From a virus: a stretch of DNA of 28,909 bases. Under the pieces are notes generated by a model. That model was not told the origin of the DNA and did not search any database. It saw only the letters and a list, made by a program, of their open reading frames with translations. Where the stretch lies: positions 1 to 28,909 of the IMG/VR virus record IMGVR_UViG_3300034101_003382. One strand, given 5' to 3'. The position numbers and the translations under genes are program-made. This document shows, piece after piece, positions 13,437 through 17,839 of this stretch (the first letter of the stretch is position 1; each line of letters begins with the position of its first letter).

Positions 13437-13990
13437 TGATATATTTTCTTTCAGATACCCATTTTGGACACAATAGGGTTATTGGATATTGTCAGCGACC
13501 ATTTTCATCCACAAAAGAAATGGATAGCACAATATTAGACTCTATAAATAGTGTTGTTAAGCCAAAAGATACTATTTATTTTTTAGGAGATTTTTGCCAC
13601 AGGGGTGGAGATCCTAAAAAATATCGTAAAAAAATAGAATGTGATAATGTTCATATAATTCTTGGTAATCACGATGATGAAAAAAAGTTTTCATCTAAAG
13701 ATTTTGCCAGTATAAGTTTGATGAAAGAAATTATTCACTGTAATCAAAGAATAATCTTATTTCATTATCCTATGAGAGCATGGAACAAAAGTTATCGAAA
13801 TAGTTGGATGCTCTATGGTCATGTTCACGGCAGACTTCACAACGAGGATATGTCATTAGGACGCTATACCCTTGACGTAGGAGTCGATAATAAAAGAGAT
13901 GGGGTACAGTTCGGTACACCTTGGAGTTTTAAAGAGGTTCAGCGTCTATTTGTTGACAAGAAAAAGAAATTTTCAAGACTGAGCAGTTGA
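13436..13990 (+). CDS. Calcineurin-like metallophosphoesterase
   Basis: A 184-residue enzyme with all the motifs of the family: SDTHFGH (residues 6-12), LGDFCHRG (about 50-57), ILGNHDD (about 75-81), LFHYPMRAW (about 108-116) and YGHVHGR (about 127-133), which form the two-metal site. Related phage enzymes act on nucleotides, RNA ends or ADP-ribose phosphates; substrate not predictable. Its final codon and stop overlap the -35 box of the next promoter. Confidence 0.9.
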   Translation: MIYFLSDTHFGHNRVIGYCQRPFSSTKEMDSTILDSINSVVKPKDTIYFLGDFCHRGGDPKKYRKKIECDNVHIILGNHDDEKKFSSKDFASISLMKEIIHCNQRIILFHYPMRAWNKSYRNSWMLYGHVHGRLHNEDMSLGRYTLDVGVDNKRDGVQFGTPWSFKEVQRLFVDKKKKFSRLSS

Positions 13991-14014
13991 CAAGCCGATA
14001 CCCTGTGTTAGAAT
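13987..14014 (+). promoter_or_regulatory. Class 1 promoter of the gene at 14092
   Basis: TTGACA (13987-13992), 16 bases with GCCGATA immediately after the -35, TAGAAT (14009-14014). TTGACAAGCCGATAC is identical to the promoter at 11061 over 15 bases. The TGA stop of the upstream gene lies in the -35. Confidence 0.85.
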
Positions 14015-14026
14015 GATACTGTTGAT

Positions 14027-14057
14027 GCGAGGGATTCAATCGTGTTGGTTGACTCGC
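14027..14057 (+). promoter_or_regulatory. 5' leader hairpin before gene 14092
   Basis: GCGAG (14027-14031) pairs with CTCGC (14053-14057) and TCAATC (14036-14041) with GGTTGA (14047-14052), leaving a 4-base bulge and a 5-base loop. It sits near the 5' end of a leader of about 70 bases, unusually long for this genome, so it may protect the mRNA or regulate translation. Confidence 0.55.
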
Positions 14058-14091
14058 TGAAACAAGATTGGAAATGATTTGGAGGTTGATT

Positions 14092-14373
14092 ATGGCTGAA
14101 GTTAATACGGTTGAGAAGCAGACTAGGATTCGTTGCTCTGATGAGGCTTTTCTTGAGGCAGTGTTTTCCAGCAAGACTTATGCTGAGATTGCTGCCAAGA
14201 CAGGGCAAAAGGTCGCTAGTACAGCGGCTCGTTATGCTCGTACTAAGGCCGCTCTGGCTAAGAAGGGCATTGAACTGCCTGAGATGGAACGTGCGAAGCC
14301 AACCAAGACGGTTGATAATGTTGAGGCTATGGCAGAGGTTGTTCGTCGCCTCAAGGCCCATGCTAACGGTTGA
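14092..14373 (+). CDS. Small putative HTH-containing phage protein (93 aa)
   Basis: Start ATG 14092 follows TTGGAGG. The product MAEVNTVEKQTRIRCSDEAF... contains a helix-turn-helix-like segment TYAEIAAKTGQKVASTAARYARTKAALAKKG (about residues 29-59) and an Ala-rich basic C-terminal helix. It resembles small sigma-like or recombinase-type HTH modules but no family is certain. Codons are richer in G+C than the neighbours (gct, gcc, aag, cgt). Strong promoter, long structured leader and codon choice point to high early expression. Confidence 0.7.
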   Translation: MAEVNTVEKQTRIRCSDEAFLEAVFSSKTYAEIAAKTGQKVASTAARYARTKAALAKKGIELPEMERAKPTKTVDNVEAMAEVVRRLKAHANG

Positions 14374-14386
14374 TTAAAACCAAAGG

Positions 14387-14464
14387 GTGATCGGCTACAA
14401 TGCTTAAATGGTTGAGGCACACAAAGATTTCAACCTCAAATCATTACTTGTTGTAGTCGGTCAC
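14387..14464 (+). ncRNA. Long RNA stem-loop between gene 14092 and tRNA-Leu
   Basis: GTGATCGGCTACAA (14387-14400) pairs with TTGTAGTCGGTCAC (14451-14464) over 14 bp with two G-U pairs. The 50-base loop can form a second stem TTGAGG (14412-14417) with CCTCAA (14434-14439). No poly-T follows, so it is not a simple terminator. It lies six bases before the tRNA and is unlike any family I recognise; it may be a processing site or a small structured RNA. Confidence 0.5.
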
Positions 14465-14470
14465 TTGTAT

Positions 14471-14748
14471 GGGGCTTTGGCGAAACAGGCAGACGCAAGG
14501 GACTTATACAATTTGAGTGCATAAGGAGAAATCTTTATAGTAGAACCTGTCAAATTCGGTGAAGGCTTAACTGCTAATACCGAGCCAAGCATAGAAATAT
14601 GAAGGTGTAGAGACTTGACGGCAGGAACCTAAAATGAAAATTATGGTTAAGATAAAGTCCAGACTACAAACCGAAAGGGTAGTGAAAACTATAGTAGTAA
14701 GAAAATCCCTCGGAGAAATCCATGTGGGTTCGATTCCCACAAGCCCCA
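14471..14748 (+). tRNA. tRNA-Leu(UAA) interrupted by a group I intron
   Basis: 5' exon 14471-14505 and 3' exon 14702-14748. Acceptor GGGGCTT (14471-14477) pairs perfectly with AAGCCCC (14741-14747); discriminator A. Anticodon stem AGGGA (14498-14502) pairs with TCCCT (14706-14710); joined loop CTTAAAA gives anticodon TAA for Leu UUA codons. The variable arm (CGGAGAAATCCATG region) is class II as expected for Leu, and the T arm GTGGG-TTCGATT-CCCAC is perfect. The intron splits the anticodon after U34, exactly where the cyanobacterial and plastid trnL(UAA) intron sits. CCA is not encoded. Confidence 0.93.
14506..14701 (+). ncRNA. Group I intron (IC3-like) in tRNA-Leu(UAA)
   Basis: 196 bases from ATACAATTTGAGTGC to ...TAGTAAG. 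The 5' splice site follows U14505; exon ACTT pairs with intron GAGT (P1) giving the required U-G at the splice site, and the intron ends in G. The R-like element GTAGAGACTTGACGGC and S-like element AAGATAAAGTCC form P7 (GACT/AGTC), and P4-P6 pairing segments are visible around AATTCGG/CCGAG. No open reading frame inside. Self-splicing through an exogenous guanosine is expected from the family. Confidence 0.9.
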
Positions 14749-15207
14749 CTATTTATTTTTTGCACGATAGTTGTCAGTTAAAGCATGACAGTTAGGACAA
14801 AGTAATTCAAGATTGGATAAAGTATTATTTAAATTATTACCATCTTTATGATGTAATTCAATAGGAATAAGTTGATTAAGCCAAGTTTTTTGTTTACAAT
14901 TGTTGCATTTATGTTCAAAAATTTGTTCTTTAATTAGTCTCTTTTTAAGTTTCCAACTTTGTATAGTTTGTTTATTAGAAAGATAATCTTGAATAGATCT
15001 TTTTGGACCTAATTTTTGACCTTTATTCCAACCCTGTAAAGTAAAATGAGAAATATCAATATTATACAATTTAATATGTTTCTTTAGACAGGCATAGTTC
15101 CCTCCTGCTGGAGCGATATTCATTTTTTGTAGACATTGACGATAACTAAAAGATTCTGAACAAATTTTAGATAAATTTTCTTTTGTATAATGATGTTTAT
15201 TATTCAT
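14749..15207 (-). CDS. HNH endonuclease converging on tRNA-Leu
   Basis: 152 residues from ATG 15207 (MNNKHHYTKENL), chosen for the AGAGGAG site just upstream. The C-terminal HNH domain has CNNC zinc Cys, IELHHKDGNNLNNTLSNLELLCPNCHALTDNYRAKN: the HHKDG catalytic motif, Asn-rich loop and second CPNC. This is a different HNH subfamily from the three Lys-rich ones. The N-terminal part looks like a DNA-recognition helix region (SFSYRQCLQKM). Its stop codon is adjacent to the tRNA discriminator base, a position fitting a homing enzyme that cuts the intron-bearing tRNA locus of intron-free relatives. Own class 2 promoter on the minus strand. Confidence 0.9.
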   Translation of the reverse strand: MNNKHHYTKENLSKICSESFSYRQCLQKMNIAPAGGNYACLKKHIKLYNIDISHFTLQGWNKGQKLGPKRSIQDYLSNKQTIQSWKLKKRLIKEQIFEHKCNNCKQKTWLNQLIPIELHHKDGNNLNNTLSNLELLCPNCHALTDNYRAKNK

Positions 15208-15218
15208 AATCGCTCCTC

Positions 15219-15246
15219 TTGACATTCAAAAAGCAAACGCTAAAAT
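15219..15246 (+). promoter_or_regulatory. Sigma70-type promoter of gene 15285, no CCGATA
   Basis: TTGACA (15219-15224), 16 bases, TAAAAT (15241-15246). Unlike the other class 1 promoters its spacer lacks the CCGATA element. It overlaps the oppositely oriented class 2 motif of the HNH gene. Confidence 0.7.
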
Positions 15247-15257
15247 AGATATACACC
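15241..15257 (-). promoter_or_regulatory. Class 2 promoter motif for HNH gene 14749-15207
   Basis: On the minus strand TTTTGGTGTATATCTATTTTA lies about 35 bases before the HNH start. It places the HNH gene under the same motif class as the other homing endonucleases. Confidence 0.45.
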
Positions 15258-15284
15258 AAAACCTTTTAAGAACAAGGAAACCAA

Positions 15285-15503
15285 ATGAGCAAAAATACTC
15301 TGGAACTATACAAGATTGGTAGCAAGGTTAAGTTGGCTGAAGATGTTTACGGAACTATCATTGGAATTCATATTACTGGTGATAATAATATTACTTATGA
15401 ATGTGGATGGTGGAATAGTCGTTCATATGCTACAGAAAATTTTTCGTCCAACGAAATCGAAGTTACAGTAGCAGAAAAAACTAAGATTGGTTTCTTTTCA
15501 TGA
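15285..15503 (+). CDS. Small beta-rich hypothetical protein (72 aa)
   Basis: MSKNTLELYKIGSKVKLAEDVYGTIIGIHITGDNNITYECGWWNSRSYATENF reads like a small SH3/KOW-like barrel (YKIGSKVKL..DVYGTI.GI, then YECGWW). Many phages carry such proteins without known function. AAGGAA before the start, a good promoter upstream, and an ATGA overlap with the next gene. Confidence 0.7.
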   Translation: MSKNTLELYKIGSKVKLAEDVYGTIIGIHITGDNNITYECGWWNSRSYATENFSSNEIEVTVAEKTKIGFFS

Positions 15504-15865
15504 ATCACAATTCAAATCCTCTTGACTATCTTATAGAACTTTGCGAAACTGCTGTTAATACTGGCAAGTGGAACCTTACCAGATTTATAATTCTTAATGC
15601 TAAAGATGAATTGCGTCGTTTGAGAGAAAACAAAAAAGAGTTGGCAATTGAAGCGTACAATGCTAATCAATTTGCTGTGGACGAAATGAATCGTAATCTT
15701 GATTACAAAAATGTTGCTTGGGCCAGAATTAATGAGCGTGGAGATTTGTTTGATTTAACTTTACACTACAATAGATTCTGTAATGAAGATGCTTTGATCT
15801 CATTGTATCTTAACGAAAAGGAGTTTAGAACAAAACATGGTAAGTTATCCAAACAGACTCTTTAG
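15500..15865 (+). CDS. Hypothetical helical protein (121 aa)
   Basis: MNHNSNPLDYLIELCETAVNTGKWNLTRFII... is predicted mostly helical, with a charged middle (DELRRLRENKKELAIEAYNANQ). No recognised domain. ATGA-coupled to the upstream gene; its end overlaps the next gene by 29 bases. Confidence 0.65.
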   Translation: MNHNSNPLDYLIELCETAVNTGKWNLTRFIILNAKDELRRLRENKKELAIEAYNANQFAVDEMNRNLDYKNVAWARINERGDLFDLTLHYNRFCNEDALISLYLNEKEFRTKHGKLSKQTL

Positions 15866-16163
15866 GGGATGGTGTTCTAATGAAGGTAATGTACGATCTC
15901 GTATTCTTCATTATCATATTTATACTATTAGAGATATCAGTGACTATGCTGGCGGCAGTATTCCAGAAGAAGTAAACTCTCTTGAAGAGTATTTTAATAC
16001 AGATCTAATGGCTAAAGATGATCCATACTACGCTGTTTACGCAACATTTAAGTTTGATGTTCCTCGCGGCCCAATAAAGATTTTTGAAACTCCAGACTTA
16101 AAAGTAGCAGTATATATGGTTGAGCAATTGACAGGCAACAAAGTCAAAGAAGATGAATATTAA
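15837..16163 (+). CDS. Hypothetical protein (108 aa)
   Basis: MVSYPNRLFRGWCSNEGNVRSRILHYHIYTIRDISDYAGG... has an alpha/beta character and no known motif. The start is the first ATG, with AAGGAG 12 bases upstream, a little far. It overlaps the previous gene by 29 bases and the next by 11. Confidence 0.6.
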   Translation: MVSYPNRLFRGWCSNEGNVRSRILHYHIYTIRDISDYAGGSIPEEVNSLEEYFNTDLMAKDDPYYAVYATFKFDVPRGPIKIFETPDLKVAVYMVEQLTGNKVKEDEY

Positions 16164-16626
16164 ACCATGGATGGATAAACAAGAAATTGAAAAAATTATT
16201 TCTTATTTGCATCCAGAATATAAAATGTTTGAATGGGGTTGTGGAGGATCTACCTTATATTTTAGTAAATATGTATACCATTACCGTTCAATTGAGCATG
16301 ATAAGGCTTGGTTTGACAAGATTATTGGACTACTACCAGCGAATGTAGAACTATATCATGTTTCAAACCAAAATAATTATTGTGAATATATCAATGCTAT
16401 TCATAACTATGAAGATGTTTATGATTGCATATTAATTGATGGAAGATGTAGGGTAAAGTGTGCTATTCAAGCCAAACCTTATTTAAAAAATAATGGATTA
16501 TTATTTGTTCATGATTATTATTCTCGTTTATACTATCATGAAATAGAAAAATACTATACTTTGATTGATGGTATAAAAAATACAGAACAAACATTAGCAG
16601 TTTTTAGAAATGAAATACATAATTAG
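16153..16626 (+). CDS. Class I SAM-dependent methyltransferase-like protein
   Basis: A 157-residue protein. KMFEWGCGGSTLYFSKY (about residues 24-40) is the SAM-binding GxGxS motif I, YRSIEHDKAWF holds the acidic residue of motif II, and DCILIDGRCRVKCA (about 96-109) matches motif IV of small Rossmann methyltransferases; LFVHDYYS is the later strand. This subfamily (FEWGcGgST...sIEhd..W...lIDGR.RV) occurs in phages and glycan loci; the substrate is unknown. It overlaps both neighbours. Confidence 0.75.
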   Translation: MNIKPWMDKQEIEKIISYLHPEYKMFEWGCGGSTLYFSKYVYHYRSIEHDKAWFDKIIGLLPANVELYHVSNQNNYCEYINAIHNYEDVYDCILIDGRCRVKCAIQAKPYLKNNGLLFVHDYYSRLYYHEIEKYYTLIDGIKNTEQTLAVFRNEIHN

Positions 16627-17119
16627 ATCAGACTTTATAAATGAGGGTGGTAGTGCTGAGTTTTATCCTATCTACCAAAATAAAAACTTAGGATTCAAAC
16701 AATTCTCTTCTAAAAAAGAAGCAAATTATGCTTATCAAAAGCAAAAATTATTGTCATCAATTGGTTTTGCCCCCAAAGTAATAGGAAAAGTCTGTAAACT
16801 AAATGTAGATTTAGGTTACTATAAGGATAAAACTAATTGGGGTTTTATAACTGAAAAAGCAAAAGTTTTAACACAACGGACGTTTGGAAAAAAAATTCAA
16901 GAAATACAAAATTTGGTTGATGCTATTCAGCAAAAAACTGGATTAAAATTTTGGGATTGTCACTATTACAATCTTGGGTATATCAAAAGAAAAAATAGGG
17001 CTAAATTAGTTTGTATTGATACTGGAAAAGAAAGTTTTAGTCCGCTATGTAATGCTTGGGGAAATGAAAATCCTGGGCCAAAATGCGGTTATTGCAACGA
17101 ATATCTCTGCAACTGTTGA
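16610..17119 (+). CDS. Kinase-like protein with Cys-rich C-terminus
   Basis: 169 residues with a compact protein-kinase-like fold: LGFKQFSSKKEANYAYQKQKLLSSIGFAPKVIG fits the N-lobe (candidate Lys in FKQF and a helix), and WDCHYYNLGYI (W115-I125, with H118 and N121) followed by VCIDTGKESF resembles the catalytic loop HxDxxxxN and a DxG motif. The classic catalytic Asp after H is missing, so it may be a divergent kinase or a pseudokinase. The C-terminus CGYCNEYLCNC is Cys-rich, perhaps metal-binding. Confidence 0.55.
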   Translation: MKYIIRSDFINEGGSAEFYPIYQNKNLGFKQFSSKKEANYAYQKQKLLSSIGFAPKVIGKVCKLNVDLGYYKDKTNWGFITEKAKVLTQRTFGKKIQEIQNLVDAIQQKTGLKFWDCHYYNLGYIKRKNRAKLVCIDTGKESFSPLCNAWGNENPGPKCGYCNEYLCNC

Positions 17120-17141
17120 GATATTTTCTGATCTGAATAAT

Positions 17142-17156
17142 GGTGTATTTCTTATT
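17142..17156 (+). promoter_or_regulatory. Class 2 promoter motif GGTGTATTTCTTAT
   Basis: AATGGTGTATTTCTTATTAAAGGAG precedes the gene at 17171. The motif and the ribosome binding site are almost adjacent, as at the HNH genes. Confidence 0.4.
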
Positions 17157-17170
17157 AAAGGAGTAATGCC

Positions 17171-17530
17171 ATGTCTAAAGAATTTGACCAAATATTAAGA
17201 GAATTAAATAAACAAAACAAAGATTTACATAGCATAGATGTTCAAGTATCTAAAGCGTTAGTAAAAGATATTGTTGATCTAAAAAAATCTGTTAGAAACA
17301 TTGAAACTAAACTAATCTTAATGGAAAAAGTATTAAATCAATTATTTGAAGTTATTAATAATTTAACTATATTTATAGACGACGCAGAAGATATAGCGAA
17401 CAGCGAAGATTTAGATGATGAAGAAGATTGGACTCCTTATGATGAGAGAAATTTCTCTTATGAAGACGATAATGACGATGAAGATATAGGAGGGGACGAC
17501 TATTGGTCATCAAAACAGGATGATAGTTGA
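17171..17530 (+). CDS. Coiled-coil protein with acidic tail (119 aa)
   Basis: MSKEFDQILRELNKQNKDLHSIDVQVSK... forms heptad-patterned helices over about residues 1-75, then a very acidic tail (about 75-119, rich in D/E with W and Y). The acidic tail echoes the one on rIIB. Such proteins may be DNA mimics or adaptor proteins, but this is inference. AAGGAG supports the start. Stop overlaps the next ATG (TGATG). Confidence 0.7.
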   Translation: MSKEFDQILRELNKQNKDLHSIDVQVSKALVKDIVDLKKSVRNIETKLILMEKVLNQLFEVINNLTIFIDDAEDIANSEDLDDEEDWTPYDERNFSYEDDNDDEDIGGDDYWSSKQDDS

Positions 17531-17781
17531 TGGGTAGTTTAGCGTTATTAGTTAGTTTAATGCTTTTATTTGTAATACTTTTGGGTCCAGCAACTTGGTT
17601 ATTAAGTAAATCAGTATATATGCCTAAAGAAATTATATGGATTATGGGATTATTGAGTATAGGAATTGGAGTTTATTGGTTTTTCTTGCCAGTAAATTTT
17701 TTACGATTTTTTGGACTCCTTACGGCATATTTAGGATGGTTGGCGATAAGTTCTAAAGAGAAGGGTCTTGACAGCCGATAA
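17530..17781 (+). CDS. Small integral membrane protein (83 aa)
   Basis: ATG 17530 overlaps the previous stop (TGATG). MGSLALLVSLMLLFVILLGPATWLLSKS... has three hydrophobic segments (about residues 3-20, 36-52, 57-72). Probably an inner-membrane protein; no family recognised. Its last codons and stop run through the rIIA promoter: LDSR-stop is encoded by the -35 box and CCGATAA. Confidence 0.65.
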   Translation: MGSLALLVSLMLLFVILLGPATWLLSKSVYMPKEIIWIMGLLSIGIGVYWFFLPVNFLRFFGLLTAYLGWLAISSKEKGLDSR

Positions 17782-17795
17782 CCTTATGGTATGAT
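17768..17795 (+). promoter_or_regulatory. Class 1 promoter of rIIA/rIIB
   Basis: TTGACA (17768-17773), 16 bases starting GCCGATAA, TATGAT (17790-17795). The leader carries a repeated TCACAGGA/TTCACAGGA before TTGGAGA and the rIIA start. Confidence 0.85.
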
Positions 17796-17839
17796 GACAG
17801 CATCACAGGAACGATTCACAGGATTTTTGGAGAAAAACA

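Noticed and set aside
14008-14420. Minus-strand frames opposite the small HTH gene
   Set aside because: Shadows of a well-supported plus-strand gene with promoter, ribosome binding site and biased codons.
14567-14749. Minus-strand frame over the group I intron
   Set aside because: The region is explained by the structured intron and 3' exon of tRNA-Leu; no start signals.
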